Source: Paenibacillus beijingensis (GTDB lineage Bacteria > Bacillota > Bacilli > Paenibacillales > Paenibacillaceae). From it: a DNA stretch of 64,000 bases. A program made the translations under genes and the position numbers. Below, piece by piece: positions 8,710 through 18,381 of this stretch. The notes below the pieces were generated by a model that was not told where the DNA came from, ran no database searches, and worked only from the letters and a program-made list of their open reading frames with translations. The stretch's first letter is position 1. Each line of letters starts with the position of its first letter. Location: assembly GCF_000961095.1 (NCBI RefSeq), contig NZ_CP011058.1, positions 4,057,501-4,121,500 on the forward strand, read 5' to 3'.

Positions 8710-9975
8710 ATGGAAATATTGAAAAATGAAGTTCAGACGGATGTATGTATCGTTGGCGCCGGTCCTGCCGGAATGCTGCTCGGACTGCTGCTTGCCAAGC
8801 AGGGTATCGAAGTCATCGTGCTGGAAAAAAACGTTGACTTCCACCGCGAGTACAGGGGAGAAATTACGCAGCCCCGTTTTGTCCAAATGATGAAGCAGCT
8901 TAACTTGCTGGATTATATCGAAAGCAACGACCATGTGAAAATTAACGAAGTTGTCGTTTTTCACGATCAAAAAGAAATTATGCAGCTCGCTTTTGATACG
9001 TTGATCGAGGAAGAAAGCTATTGTGCGCGGCTTACCCAGCCTACGCTGCTGATGGCGCTGCTGGAAAAAGCAAAGCAGTATCCGAACTTCAAGATGATGT
9101 TCAACACGAAGGTGAAGGATTTGCTGCGGGACGGCGAAAAAATCGTCGGCGTGTACGCGCAGCGGCAGCCGGGAGACTCCACGAACGCTGAGCAGCTGCC
9201 AAGCGAGGGCGAAATGAATATTCATGCGAGAGTGACGGTTGGTGTGGACGGCCGAAATTCCACCATGGAAAAGCTCGCTAATTATGAGCTGGACCTCGAT
9301 TATTATGTGAACGATCTGTTATGGTTCTCGTTTGAGAAGCCGGAATCATGGGACTATAACATTTACCATTTCTATTTCCAAAAAAATTATAACTACCTCT
9401 TTTTGCCAAAGCTCGGCGGGTTGATCCAGTGCGGCATCTCGCTCACCCGAGGCGAGTTTGCAAAAATCAAGGAAGAAGGCATCGAGCCGTTCAAACAAAG
9501 AATTATCGAGGATTTGCCGATTTTGCGGCCTTATGTGGAACCGATGACCGACTTTAAATCGTTTGTTTTGCTACTTTGCAAAATGAGATATGTGAAGGAA
9601 TGGGCGAAAGACGGCTGCCTGCTGATCGGAGACGCGGCCCATTGCGTAACGCCGTGGGGAGCGGTCGGAAGCACGCTTGCGCTTGGCAGCGCCATTATTA
9701 CGGCGGACGTTCTTTATAAAGGGTTTAAAAATAACGATCTGTCGCTCGAAACGCTGAAGCAGGTTCAAAAGAGACGCGAACAAGAAGTGAAAATGATCCA
9801 GAACCTGCAAGTTACGCTGGAGAAGTTTTTAACGAGAGAGCCGCTTAAAAAAGATTTAGCCCCGTTAATGTTCAGCATGGCGACGAAAATGCCGGACATT
9901 ATGACGACTTACAAGCAGCTGTACACAAGGGAAACGCCGCTCGACATCGATGAATCTTTCGTTTTTGCCGACTAA
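8710..9975 (+). CDS. FAD-dependent monooxygenase (UbiH/PHBH-like)
   Basis: This is a flavoprotein hydroxylase of 421 residues. The N-terminal dinucleotide fold reads VGAGPAGMLLG and ends in VLEKN. The second FAD motif, LLIGDAAHCVTPWGAVG (around residue 305), is typical of group A aromatic hydroxylases. Such enzymes use NAD(P)H and oxygen to hydroxylate or open aromatic rings. AGGAAAGGTG precedes the ATG at 8710; an in-frame GTG at 8698 lies inside that site. As first enzyme of a run that also encodes a molybdenum hydroxylase and an amidohydrolase, it probably acts on a hydroxylated (hetero)aromatic intermediate. The substrate is unknown. Confidence 0.85.
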   Translation: MEILKNEVQTDVCIVGAGPAGMLLGLLLAKQGIEVIVLEKNVDFHREYRGEITQPRFVQMMKQLNLLDYIESNDHVKINEVVVFHDQKEIMQLAFDTLIEEESYCARLTQPTLLMALLEKAKQYPNFKMMFNTKVKDLLRDGEKIVGVYAQRQPGDSTNAEQLPSEGEMNIHARVTVGVDGRNSTMEKLANYELDLDYYVNDLLWFSFEKPESWDYNIYHFYFQKNYNYLFLPKLGGLIQCGISLTRGEFAKIKEEGIEPFKQRIIEDLPILRPYVEPMTDFKSFVLLLCKMRYVKEWAKDGCLLIGDAAHCVTPWGAVGSTLALGSAIITADVLYKGFKNNDLSLETLKQVQKRREQEVKMIQNLQVTLEKFLTREPLKKDLAPLMFSMATKMPDIMTTYKQLYTRETPLDIDESFVFAD

Positions 9976-9995
9976 GCCGCAGGGGGACCGATCTT

Positions 9996-10811
9996 ATGTT
10001 TATTACGAAGCATGATGGCCAGTTGTATATCGTCAATCAATACGATCATTCCGTCCAGGCGGGAGAGGTTGCGCGCCGCTGGGGGAACGAAACGTTCGCA
10101 CGGCCGGATCATTTCGAATCGCTTTGTTTGGCGGTGCAGAAGCACGATATCGGCTGGGTCGAATCCGATGAGAAAGTGTTGTTCAACGAACAAACCGGAC
10201 AGCCCGTTCCTTTCCTGAGCGTCAATCTTCTGCAGCACGTCGATTTTTACGGAAAAGGATACGAGCAAGTCAAGGATGAAGATCTTTATGCCGGCCTCTT
10301 GGTAGGCATGCATTGGATCGGCTTGTACACGAGCCGGTTCGGGTATGATCCGTCGTTTACGTTCAACATTCCGCAGGAGCTGGCTTCCTTTATCGACGAG
10401 AACATCACAAAGACGCAGAAAGATTGGGTCGAGATGAAGATGCAGCTGTGGAACCGCAAGGAACGGAGAAGCCTGTTCGAAGATCATCTGTGGATGAATT
10501 ACGAGATTGTGCAGCTGATGGACCGGCTTTCCCAGTACGTCTCGATGCACCAGGCCGATACGAAGAACGAATGGGTGCTCGGTCCGGTTCGGCAAACGGT
10601 AGACAGCGAAGGATGCATGATCACGATTCAGGGGCAAGGCGACGGAACGGTTGTCGTCGATCCGTTTCCATTCGATGATGTCGTGGAAACGACTGTCCTG
10701 GCCCGTAAAATTCCGGATATTCAGTACGGAAACCATAAAGAAGTTTACGATGCAATGGAAGCAGCTCCAGTCGAGAAGGTCGTCTGGAAATTCATACCTA
10801 AACAAGTTTGA
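9996..10811 (+). CDS. DUF3891 family protein
   Basis: This protein of 271 residues resembles DUF3891: it begins with the family-like segment QYDHSVQAGEVARRWGN and has KHDIGW further on. The His/Asp-rich spacing (DHS, HDIGW, HWIGLY) suggests a metal-dependent, HD-like helical hydrolase, which is inference only. It follows the monooxygenase by 20 bases and precedes the DsrE-like gene by 21, so it belongs to the operon. Its biochemical role is not established. Confidence 0.75.
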   Translation: MFITKHDGQLYIVNQYDHSVQAGEVARRWGNETFARPDHFESLCLAVQKHDIGWVESDEKVLFNEQTGQPVPFLSVNLLQHVDFYGKGYEQVKDEDLYAGLLVGMHWIGLYTSRFGYDPSFTFNIPQELASFIDENITKTQKDWVEMKMQLWNRKERRSLFEDHLWMNYEIVQLMDRLSQYVSMHQADTKNEWVLGPVRQTVDSEGCMITIQGQGDGTVVVDPFPFDDVVETTVLARKIPDIQYGNHKEVYDAMEAAPVEKVVWKFIPKQV

Positions 10812-10832
10812 TCAACAGCTGGAGGAGATAAA

Positions 10833-11204
10833 ATGGCAAAGATTCTCATTCACTTAACCCACGGTCCCGAGGCGCCTACACAAGCCGACCGCGCATTTCT
10901 GATTGCGAAGACAGCCGTCCGGGAAGGACACCACGTTTCGATGTTTCTCGCCGGCAGCGCCGTCCAGCTGCTGAAAGATGCTCACCTGGACAGCGTCATC
11001 GGCGTTGGAGACGGCGTCACCTCACTGCGTGAATCGTACGATGAAATCGTCGCCGGCGGCGGAAAAATTTATTTGTCGCGCATTTCCTGCGGAGCCCGCG
11101 GCGTAACCGGTCAAGAGCTGATCGGGAAACAGGTGGAGCTGGCGGAGCCGAATGTGCTTGTGCAGCTGACAGTCGATCATGACCGGGTTATCACGTACGG
11201 ATAA
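10833..11204 (+). CDS. DsrE-like protein
   Basis: This small protein of 123 residues has the DsrE/DsrF-like fold pattern: a beta strand KILIHLTHGP, then a helix with ADRAFLIAKTAVREGHHVSMFLAG, typical of small sulfur-relay or sulfurtransferase-like proteins. Cys88 in SRISCGARGV could be the usual sulfur-carrying cysteine. In this operon it might deliver sulfur for the molybdenum cofactor of the hydroxylase, or have an unrelated role; the neighbourhood is the only support. AGGAGAT precedes the ATG. Confidence 0.75.
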   Translation: MAKILIHLTHGPEAPTQADRAFLIAKTAVREGHHVSMFLAGSAVQLLKDAHLDSVIGVGDGVTSLRESYDEIVAGGGKIYLSRISCGARGVTGQELIGKQVELAEPNVLVQLTVDHDRVITYG

Positions 11205-11216
11205 GGAGGGGCCTCT

Positions 11217-11906
11217 ATGGAACGCGTATGGGACAAGTTCCTCGATGAACGGGACAAGGCGATCTACAGTAAAGCCGGTCTTGGCGAGCCGATGGGGCTC
11301 GGCAGCAAACCCGCACTTGTTATTGTAGACGTTCAATACGGATTTACAGGCGAATCGCACCAGAGCACCGAGGAATCGATGAAGATCTATCCGACAAGCT
11401 GCGGCGAGAGCAGCTGGAAGGCGATTCCCCATATCAAGAAACTGCTGGACGCCTCGCGCGAGGCGAAGATTCCGGTGTTCTACACCATCCTGGAGGGCAG
11501 CAAGAGCGCTCCGAACGACCGGATTGCCGTTAAGGGCAACAATTTTGATTTACCGGTTATGCTAGAAGGAGAGAGAGGAACCCGGGTTGTCGAGGAATTG
11601 CAGCCGCAATACGGGGAAATCGTCATCTCGAAGAAGAAAGCGAGCGCCTTCTTCGCGACACCGCTCGTTTCTTATTTAACGGCAGCTCATGTTGATACCG
11701 TAATCGTGACGGGCTGCACGACGAGCGGCTGCGTACGCGCCTCTGTCATCGACGCCTTCTCTTATAATTACCGGGTTATCGTACCGGAAGAATGTTCGTT
11801 CGACCGCGGGATCGCATCCCATGCGATTAATCTGTTCGATATGCAGCAGAAGTATGCGGATGTCGTGCCTGTGGCGGACGTGATTCAGGAGCTTTCGTCT
11901 CGTTAA
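11217..11906 (+). CDS. Isochorismatase-family cysteine hydrolase (amidohydrolase)
   Basis: This enzyme of 229 residues has the full catalytic triad of the family: Asp38 (VIVDVQYGFTG), a Lys in VISKKKASAFFATPL (residues 139-141) and Cys172 (GCTTSGCVRAS). Family members hydrolyse small amides such as N-carbamoylsarcosine, nicotinamide or maleamate. The approximately 30-residue N-terminal extension and the CTTSGCVRAS form are close to the N-carbamoylsarcosine and maleamate amidohydrolase group. In this operon it could release ammonia from a ring-cleavage product of an N-heterocycle (inference). Confidence 0.85.
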   Translation: MERVWDKFLDERDKAIYSKAGLGEPMGLGSKPALVIVDVQYGFTGESHQSTEESMKIYPTSCGESSWKAIPHIKKLLDASREAKIPVFYTILEGSKSAPNDRIAVKGNNFDLPVMLEGERGTRVVEELQPQYGEIVISKKKASAFFATPLVSYLTAAHVDTVIVTGCTTSGCVRASVIDAFSYNYRVIVPEECSFDRGIASHAINLFDMQQKYADVVPVADVIQELSSR

Positions 11907-11947
11907 GAGGATAAAAAATATAAAAATGACATAAGGAGTGGACATCA

Positions 11948-12379
11948 ATGGACGTTCAAGGCGATGTAAAAGTAAAAGCAAGCAAAGAAGAGGTGTGGAA
12001 AGCTCTTAACGATCCGAACGTGCTGCAAAAAGCGACGCCGGGCTGCAAATCGATCACGGAAACTGAGCCGGACGTTTACAAAGCGGATATTACGATCGGA
12101 ATCGCGGCTGTACGCGGCAGCTATGAAGCGGAAATTAAAATTTTGGATAAAACGGAACCGGACAACTACCGGCTCGTCATGACCGCCAACAGCCCGGCCG
12201 GTTTTATCGAAGGCGACGCGCGTGTCTACCTGGAAACCGACGGTGATTCCACTGTTATCAAATACGCGGGAACGGCTCAAGTGGGCGGCCTGATTGCAGG
12301 CGTCGGCCAGCGTATTTTGGGCGGTATCGGCAAGATGATCGTGAAAGATTTCTTTAAGAAGCTCGCCAAAGAAGTATAA
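11948..12379 (+). CDS. CoxG-like SRPBCC protein (CO dehydrogenase subunit G family)
   Basis: This protein of 143 residues has a START/Bet v1-like fold in one domain, starting with the typical GDVKVKASKEEVWKALNDP and continuing with LQKATPGCKS. CoxG-type proteins accompany molybdenum hydroxylases and are thought to help place the enzyme at the membrane. It is followed by the medium, small and large subunit genes, the usual gene set. AAGGAGTGG precedes the ATG. Confidence 0.85.
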   Translation: MDVQGDVKVKASKEEVWKALNDPNVLQKATPGCKSITETEPDVYKADITIGIAAVRGSYEAEIKILDKTEPDNYRLVMTANSPAGFIEGDARVYLETDGDSTVIKYAGTAQVGGLIAGVGQRILGGIGKMIVKDFFKKLAKEV

Positions 12380-12398
12380 GAGAGAGGGGGAGGGGCTA

Positions 12399-13271
12399 AT
12401 GAAACCGGCAGCATTCGATTATTTGAAACCGAAGACGTTGGATGAAGCACTGTCACTTCTCGATGAATACGGCTACGACGCCAAAGTTCTGTCCGGCGGA
12501 CAAAGCCTGATCCCGATGATGAACATGCGGCTGGCGCGGCCGCCTTATCTGGTCGATATTAGCGGACTGAAAGAGATGAGCTATATCGAGATCGATGAGG
12601 AAGAGGTCAAGATCGGAGGCATTACCCGCCATTATATGGTGGAGCATTCGGAGGAAATCAAAAAAGCGTGTCCGATGCTGGCGGAAGGGATCAAGCTGAT
12701 CGGACATTCGCAAATCCGTTCACGCGGTACGATCGGCGGCAGCATCGTGCACGCCGACCCGACGGCGGAGCTTCCGGTCATGTTGACGGCGCTTGACGGC
12801 AAAGTGACGGTCGTCTCCAGCGAAGGAGAACGCGAGATGACGCCGGAAGAACTGTTCCTGACGTATATGACGACGACGATGGAACCGAACGAAATTTTGA
12901 CCTCCGTTCATTTCCCGGTTATTCCTCCGCGGACGGGCCATGCGATCGAAGAGTTCACGCTTCGCAGCGGCGACTTTGCTCTTATTCTCGCTGCGGCGAC
13001 CGTAACGCTTGATGAAGAAGGCAAAATCGAACAAGCGACGCTGTGCGTAGGCGGCGTGGACGGCGTTCCTGTAAAGCTGGAAGATGTCACCGATGAATTG
13101 ATCGGTCAATATCCGAGCGAGGAATTGATTGCGGAAAGCTGCGCACAAATCGCGGATCTGGTCGATCCCGAGAAAGATATTCACGCCAGCGCCGAGTACC
13201 GTAAAGATTTGTGCGTGGCGTTAAGCCGCCGCGTGCTTTCAAAAGCTGCCGAGCGGGCAAAGCAAGGCTAA
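12399..13271 (+). CDS. Molybdenum hydroxylase medium subunit (FAD-binding)
   Basis: This is the FAD subunit of a xanthine dehydrogenase/CO dehydrogenase-type enzyme, 290 residues. It shows the two flavin motifs of the family: LSGGQSLIPMMNMRL near residue 31 and TIGGSIVHADPTAELPV near residue 111. The C-terminal CO_deh_flav_C domain follows. It passes electrons from the iron-sulfur subunit to the acceptor. It sits directly before the iron-sulfur subunit in the order M-S-L. Confidence 0.92.
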   Translation: MKPAAFDYLKPKTLDEALSLLDEYGYDAKVLSGGQSLIPMMNMRLARPPYLVDISGLKEMSYIEIDEEEVKIGGITRHYMVEHSEEIKKACPMLAEGIKLIGHSQIRSRGTIGGSIVHADPTAELPVMLTALDGKVTVVSSEGEREMTPEELFLTYMTTTMEPNEILTSVHFPVIPPRTGHAIEEFTLRSGDFALILAAATVTLDEEGKIEQATLCVGGVDGVPVKLEDVTDELIGQYPSEELIAESCAQIADLVDPEKDIHASAEYRKDLCVALSRRVLSKAAERAKQG

Positions 13272-13298
13272 ACAAAAGGATAGGGAGGCGTAACGTCC

Positions 13299-13808
13299 AT
13301 GACGGAAAAAACCGCAGAACAGAAACGGTTGGAGACGATATCCTTAAAGGTTAACAATAAACAATATACGGTTGACGTTGAGCCGCGCATGCTGTTATCC
13401 GATGTTCTTCGGGACGAGCTGCGCCTGACGGGAACGCATGTCGGCTGCGAACACGGTGTTTGCGGAGCCTGCACCATTATTATGGACGGCCGGCCTGTCA
13501 GATCCTGCCTCGTATTCGGCGTGCAAGCGAATGAAGCGGAAATCGCCACTGTCGAAGGACTGGAAGGGGAAAACGGCGAGCTTCATCCCGTTCAACAAGG
13601 CTTTTGGGAAAAGCACGGTTTGCAGTGCGGCTTCTGCACCCCCGGCATGATGATGACCGCCTGCTCCTTTTTGGAACAAAATCCGGACCCGACCCGCGAG
13701 GAAATCCGCGAAGCGATCTCCGGCAATTTGTGCCGCTGCACCGGTTATCAGGGCATCGTAGACGCGGTTGAATTTGCGGCAAAAGAAATGCGCGAAAGGA
13801 CGGAGTAA
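13299..13808 (+). CDS. Molybdenum hydroxylase small subunit (2 x [2Fe-2S])
   Basis: This is the iron-sulfur subunit, 169 residues. The plant-ferredoxin-type cluster is bound by Cys50, Cys55, Cys58 and Cys70 (VGCEHGVCGACT ... RSC). The second helical-domain cluster is bound by Cys110, Cys113, Cys145 and Cys147 (CGFCTPG ... NLCRCTGYQ). All eight ligands are present. The stop overlaps the start region of the large subunit gene, where the ATG is at 13810. Confidence 0.93.
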   Translation: MTEKTAEQKRLETISLKVNNKQYTVDVEPRMLLSDVLRDELRLTGTHVGCEHGVCGACTIIMDGRPVRSCLVFGVQANEAEIATVEGLEGENGELHPVQQGFWEKHGLQCGFCTPGMMMTACSFLEQNPDPTREEIREAISGNLCRCTGYQGIVDAVEFAAKEMRERTE

Positions 13809-13809
13809 C

Positions 13810-16098
13810 ATGTCAATCGGCGCAAGCGTTAAACGGCTTGAAGATTATAGACTGGTGACGGGGAAAGGACAGTATGTCGGCGATCTTCAGTTTCCGGATC
13901 AATGCGAGGCTTTCATTATCCGCTCCCCTCACGCCCATGCAAAAATCATCTCTATCGATACGGGAGAAGCGAGCCGGCTGGAAGGCGTCATGTTGATTCT
14001 GACAGCCGCAGATCTGCCGGAAGATCTGAACCCGATTCCGATGAGGCTTTCTCCCGACCCGATTTTGGAGAAGGCCTTGCAGTTTCCTCTGGCAAAGGAC
14101 CGCGTCCGTTATGTCGGCGACCCGATTGCGGTTGTTGTCGCGGCGAACCGGTATGTTGCCGAGGATGCGGCCGACTTGATCAAAGTGGAATACGAAGTGC
14201 TGCCGGCGCTGACGGATGTGTATCAATCGCTTCGTCCGGAAGCGCCGCTCATTCATCCTCTGGCGGGAAGCAACGAAGTGTATATCATCAACGGACGGAA
14301 AGGCGACGCCGCCGATCAGCTAAAGTCGTGCAAGCATGTGCTGGAAGAAGAATTGTATGTTCAGCGCCACTCCGGCATCCCGATGGAAACGCGGGGGCTG
14401 CTTGCTCTCTGCGACGACAATGAGAAGCTGACCGTTTACGGCGCGGCGAAAGTCGTCCACTTCAACCACCAGCTGATGGCCAGGCTGCTGAACAAAAATA
14501 AAGAAGATATCCGTTTGATCGAGACCGATTGCGGCGGCGGTTTTGGCCCGCGCGGCGAATTTTATCCGGAAGATTATTTGATCCCGTTTGCATCGATGCG
14601 GCTGAAGCGGCCGGTCAGATGGATCGAAGACCGGCTCGAGCATTTTAAAGCGACGAACCATTCCCGTGAACAGAAACATAAGGTGACCGTCGGGTTTGAC
14701 GATGACGGCCGGATTCTCGCGCTGCGGGATGAAATCTTTTTTGACCAGGGCGGATACATCCGTACGCACGGCACGACGGTGCCGTCCTTGACCCAGGCGA
14801 TGCTCCCGGGTCCATACGACTTCGGTCATATCGAATTGATTACCCATGTTGTGCTCACCAACAAAACGCCGGTCGGAACGTACCGCGGTCCGGGCCGGTT
14901 TGAAGGAACGTTTGTACGTGAGCGGGTCATCGACATGGTCGCCCAAAGGCTGAATTTGGATCCGACAATCGTCAGAGAGCGGAACTATATCCGTCCGGAA
15001 CAGATGCCGTACAGCAACGGACTGTTCGCCCTCGGTCAAACGATCGAATACGACAGCGGGAATTACCTGGAGACCCTCGATCATGCCCGCAAGTTTATGG
15101 GCTGGGAGCAGTTCGCCGAGAAACAGGCGAAAGCCCGGGAAGAGGGACGGTTTATCGGACTCGGCTTCGCTTCCTTTGTCGAAAAATCCGGTTTCGGACC
15201 ATGGGAATTCGCAGAGGTGGAGATGGGTCCGGACGGAAGGGTCGTATGCAAGACGGGACTGACGGAAGTCGGCCAAGGGATTACGACGACGCTGGCGCAA
15301 ATAATTAGCGATCAGCTCGGAATTCCGTACGATTATATCAGCGTCATTCACGGCGACACAGACCTTGTTGAGAAAGGAAACGGTTCTTTCGCCACCCGCG
15401 GCGCGGTCGTCGGCGGATCTGCCGCATGGCATGCCGCAGGCGAGCTGAAGGAAAAGCTGCTGCAGACCGCTTCGGGCGTACTCGATGTTCCGGCAGCGGA
15501 TCTCTCCCTTTCGAACAATCATGTTATATACAACGCCGATCAGCATATCGCAATGCCGCTTGCCGACTTGCTCAAAATATGCGCCGATCAAGGCGTTGAT
15601 CTGACCGTGAAGTACACGTTCCACATCGATCATATGACCTATCCTTACGGATGCCACGCGGCCGAGGTGGAAATCGACCCGGATACGGGGGCAATCAACA
15701 TCCTGAACTACTATATTGCATACGATCTCGGCAAAGCGATCAACCCGATGCTTGTCGAAGGCCAATTGGTAGGCGGCATGGCGCAAGGACTCGGAGGCGC
15801 GCTGTACGAGGAGCTGAAGTATGACGAAATCGGCCAGCTCGTATCGGGCAGCTTCATGGATTATTTGATCCCGACTTCGATGGAGGTTCCGGAGGTCAAG
15901 ACGGCAATTTTGGAAAATTGCCCGTCTCCGCTCAATCCGCTTGGCGTCAAAGGCGCCGGAGAAGGCGGAACGGTTGCGGTCGCTCCCGCGCTTGCCAACG
16001 CCGTCGTCAATGCGATGCAGGAATTCGCCCTGCCGATCACTTCTTTACCGGTACGGCCGGAACAAATACGCGAAGCTTTAAAGCAAGCGAAAGCTTAA
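13810..16098 (+). CDS. Molybdenum hydroxylase large subunit 1 (molybdopterin-binding)
   Basis: This is the catalytic subunit, 762 residues, with the N-terminal a/b hammerhead domain and molybdopterin-binding domains. The loop near the Mo site reads TYRGPGR, not the AYXCSFR of true CO dehydrogenase, so CO oxidation is unlikely. The active-site glutamate is in GVKGAGEGG near the C-terminus. The enzyme should hydroxylate a carbon in an N-heterocycle or an aldehyde using water. The ATG at 13810 overlaps the end of the small subunit gene, so coupling is likely. Confidence 0.92.
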   Translation: MSIGASVKRLEDYRLVTGKGQYVGDLQFPDQCEAFIIRSPHAHAKIISIDTGEASRLEGVMLILTAADLPEDLNPIPMRLSPDPILEKALQFPLAKDRVRYVGDPIAVVVAANRYVAEDAADLIKVEYEVLPALTDVYQSLRPEAPLIHPLAGSNEVYIINGRKGDAADQLKSCKHVLEEELYVQRHSGIPMETRGLLALCDDNEKLTVYGAAKVVHFNHQLMARLLNKNKEDIRLIETDCGGGFGPRGEFYPEDYLIPFASMRLKRPVRWIEDRLEHFKATNHSREQKHKVTVGFDDDGRILALRDEIFFDQGGYIRTHGTTVPSLTQAMLPGPYDFGHIELITHVVLTNKTPVGTYRGPGRFEGTFVRERVIDMVAQRLNLDPTIVRERNYIRPEQMPYSNGLFALGQTIEYDSGNYLETLDHARKFMGWEQFAEKQAKAREEGRFIGLGFASFVEKSGFGPWEFAEVEMGPDGRVVCKTGLTEVGQGITTTLAQIISDQLGIPYDYISVIHGDTDLVEKGNGSFATRGAVVGGSAAWHAAGELKEKLLQTASGVLDVPAADLSLSNNHVIYNADQHIAMPLADLLKICADQGVDLTVKYTFHIDHMTYPYGCHAAEVEIDPDTGAINILNYYIAYDLGKAINPMLVEGQLVGGMAQGLGGALYEELKYDEIGQLVSGSFMDYLIPTSMEVPEVKTAILENCPSPLNPLGVKGAGEGGTVAVAPALANAVVNAMQEFALPITSLPVRPEQIREALKQAKA

Positions 16099-16114
16099 AG
16101 GGTGAGCGATACAG

Positions 16115-18364
16115 ATGAGTTCGCAAACGGAGCAATGGCTGGAGCAATTGACGCTGGACGAAAAAATCCGTTTATGCGCAGGGGAAAATATGTGGAGCAC
16201 GGCCCAGATCGAGCGGCTTGGCATTCCGCCGCTCTTTATGGCGGACGGCCCTCATGGCGTCCGCAAAGAGAAGAGCGACATTCTGCTCGGAGTAAGTGAA
16301 CCGGCCACCTGTTTTCCGACTGCTTCCGCGCTCGCCTCAACGTGGAACGTCGAGCTGATAGAGCAAATCGGCACTGGATTAGGGACCGAATGCAGGCGTC
16401 TGGATGTGCAGCTGCTGCTCGGACCCGGGATCAACATGAAGCGCTCTCCGCTGTGCGGCCGTAATTTTGAATATTACTCGGAAGATCCGTACTTGTCCGG
16501 AGAAATCGGCGCCGCTTTCATTCAAGGGGTGCAGAGCCAGGGCGTCGGCACGACGCTCAAGCATTTCGCCTGCTACAATACGGAGTTTGAGCGGATGACG
16601 ATCAGTTCCGAAGTCGACGAACGCGTCATGCGGGAAATCTATCTGGCGGCGTTCGAGCGCATCATTAAGAAAGCGGAGCCTTGGTCCATGATGGCTTCAT
16701 ACAACAAAGTGAATGGAACCTACGCGACGGAAAGCAAGTTTTTGCTGACGGATGTACTGCGGGGTGAATGGGGTTATACCGGTTTTGTCATGTCCGATTG
16801 GCTGGCGGTCCAGAACCGGGTGAAGGCGCTTGAGGCCGGAATGGATCTGGAAATGCCGGGACCTGCGCTTTCGGGTGCCCGGGCATTGAAGGAAGCTGTT
16901 TTGTCCGGAGCGCTTCCAGAGCAGTCGCTGAACGACGCCGCCCGGAACATACTGCGCGCCGTGGAGAAAAGCATGGAGCCGGCAAATACCAATCCCGATT
17001 GGAGCTTTGAGACCGCGCACGGGCTTGCCCGGGCCGCGGCCGAGGAAGGGATCGTGCTGCTGAGGAACGAGGGCGGAATATTGCCGCTCGATCGTACGCA
17101 GCTCTCTTCCTTGGCGGTCATCGGGAGAAACGCCAAATTTCCGCTCGTTCAAGGCGGAGGCAGCGCCAAGATTAACCCGGCGAAGCTTGATATCCCGTTC
17201 GATGAAATCCGGAACCTAGTGGATGCGCGGACGGACATTTTTTATGCGGACGGCTACATGGATAAGGCTGCCGCCGATCTGAATCTCATCGCCGAAGCCG
17301 TAAAGGCCGCCGGTATGGCCGATGCGGTGCTGCTGTTTGTAGGCGATGGGGAAGATGAAGGTAACGACAGGGAACATATGGATCTGCCCGAAAGCCATGT
17401 CCAGCTGCTTCAAGCCGTTGCGGCCGTCAACCGAAACTGCATCGTCATTCTCAATAACGGTTCGGCGGTGGAGATGCGGAGGTGGATCGATTCGGTGCCT
17501 GCGATTCTCGAAGCGTGGCTGCACGGACAAGCCGGTGGAAGCGCGATCGCAAACATTGTATTCGGCGAAGCGAACCCTTCGGGGAAGCTGCCGGAGACGT
17601 TCCCGGTGAAGCTGTCCGACAATCCGTCGTATTTGAATTTTCCGGGGGATCAAGGCAGGACGGTTTACGGCGAAGGATTGTTTATCGGTTACCGGTATTA
17701 TGACCGGAAACAAATCGAGCCTCAGTTCCCGTTCGGCCACGGTCTCTCGTACACGACATTCGAATATTCCGATTTGCAAATCGAACGGAAGAGAGAAGAG
17801 GGCGAGCTCTCCGTTTCCGTCAACATCACAAATTCCGGACATAGGGCCGGGAAAGAAATCGTGCAGCTGTATATCGGCGACCCGCAGTGCGGGCTCGTCC
17901 GTCCGGATAAGGAATTGAAAGGGTTCGCGAAGGTGGATCTTGCGCCGGGCGAAACGAAAACGGTCACGATCGATTTGGACAAGCGGGATTTCAGCTACTA
18001 TGATCCCAAGATTGGCGATTGGGCAGCCGACAGCGGCTCATTCGATCTTTTCATCGGCGCCTCGTCACAGGATATCCGGTTGTCGGAGCGGATCGAACTG
18101 GAATTCGCGTCCAAACCGGTGCCGCCGCTGAACGAATACAGTCTGCTGAAGGAGTGGCTGAGTACCGATCAAGGCGCCCAGGCCGTCCGATATTTGGCGG
18201 AGCATGTTGCGGAAGACTCGCATTTGAAAGAAATGATTTTAAACGGGGAGCTCAGAGGCTTCTTCCAGGAAATGCCCTTGTACCGGTTTGTACGGCTTTT
18301 GTCCAAAGACGGAACAGCGGCACGATGGTCCGACCGAATGATGGAAGATTTATTTGGTCAATAG
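16115..18364 (+). CDS. Glycoside hydrolase family 3 (beta-glucosidase-like)
   Basis: This is a GH3 enzyme of 749 residues without a signal peptide, hence cytoplasmic. The order is the (a/b)8 domain with KHF at 149-151 and nucleophile Asp228 in VMSDWLA, then the a/b sandwich domain, then an Fn3-like C-terminal domain (about 590-660). It lies between the two hydroxylase large subunit genes in the same direction, which is unusual. This suggests that the catabolic substrate enters as a glycoside and that the sugar is removed inside the cell (inference). Sugar specificity cannot be read from the sequence. Confidence 0.9.
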   Translation: MSSQTEQWLEQLTLDEKIRLCAGENMWSTAQIERLGIPPLFMADGPHGVRKEKSDILLGVSEPATCFPTASALASTWNVELIEQIGTGLGTECRRLDVQLLLGPGINMKRSPLCGRNFEYYSEDPYLSGEIGAAFIQGVQSQGVGTTLKHFACYNTEFERMTISSEVDERVMREIYLAAFERIIKKAEPWSMMASYNKVNGTYATESKFLLTDVLRGEWGYTGFVMSDWLAVQNRVKALEAGMDLEMPGPALSGARALKEAVLSGALPEQSLNDAARNILRAVEKSMEPANTNPDWSFETAHGLARAAAEEGIVLLRNEGGILPLDRTQLSSLAVIGRNAKFPLVQGGGSAKINPAKLDIPFDEIRNLVDARTDIFYADGYMDKAAADLNLIAEAVKAAGMADAVLLFVGDGEDEGNDREHMDLPESHVQLLQAVAAVNRNCIVILNNGSAVEMRRWIDSVPAILEAWLHGQAGGSAIANIVFGEANPSGKLPETFPVKLSDNPSYLNFPGDQGRTVYGEGLFIGYRYYDRKQIEPQFPFGHGLSYTTFEYSDLQIERKREEGELSVSVNITNSGHRAGKEIVQLYIGDPQCGLVRPDKELKGFAKVDLAPGETKTVTIDLDKRDFSYYDPKIGDWAADSGSFDLFIGASSQDIRLSERIELEFASKPVPPLNEYSLLKEWLSTDQGAQAVRYLAEHVAEDSHLKEMILNGELRGFFQEMPLYRFVRLLSKDGTAARWSDRMMEDLFGQ

Positions 18365-18381
18365 CTTATGGGGGTGAAGAG

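Noticed and set aside
14320..15786. Long minus-strand open frame (488 codons)
   Set aside because: It lies opposite the hydroxylase large subunit with no ribosome site or domain; the same holds for 18781-20052 on the minus strand.
12399..16098. True aerobic CO dehydrogenase
   Set aside because: The large subunit lacks the AYXCSFR loop and has TYRGPGR, so a general molybdenum hydroxylase is the safer call.
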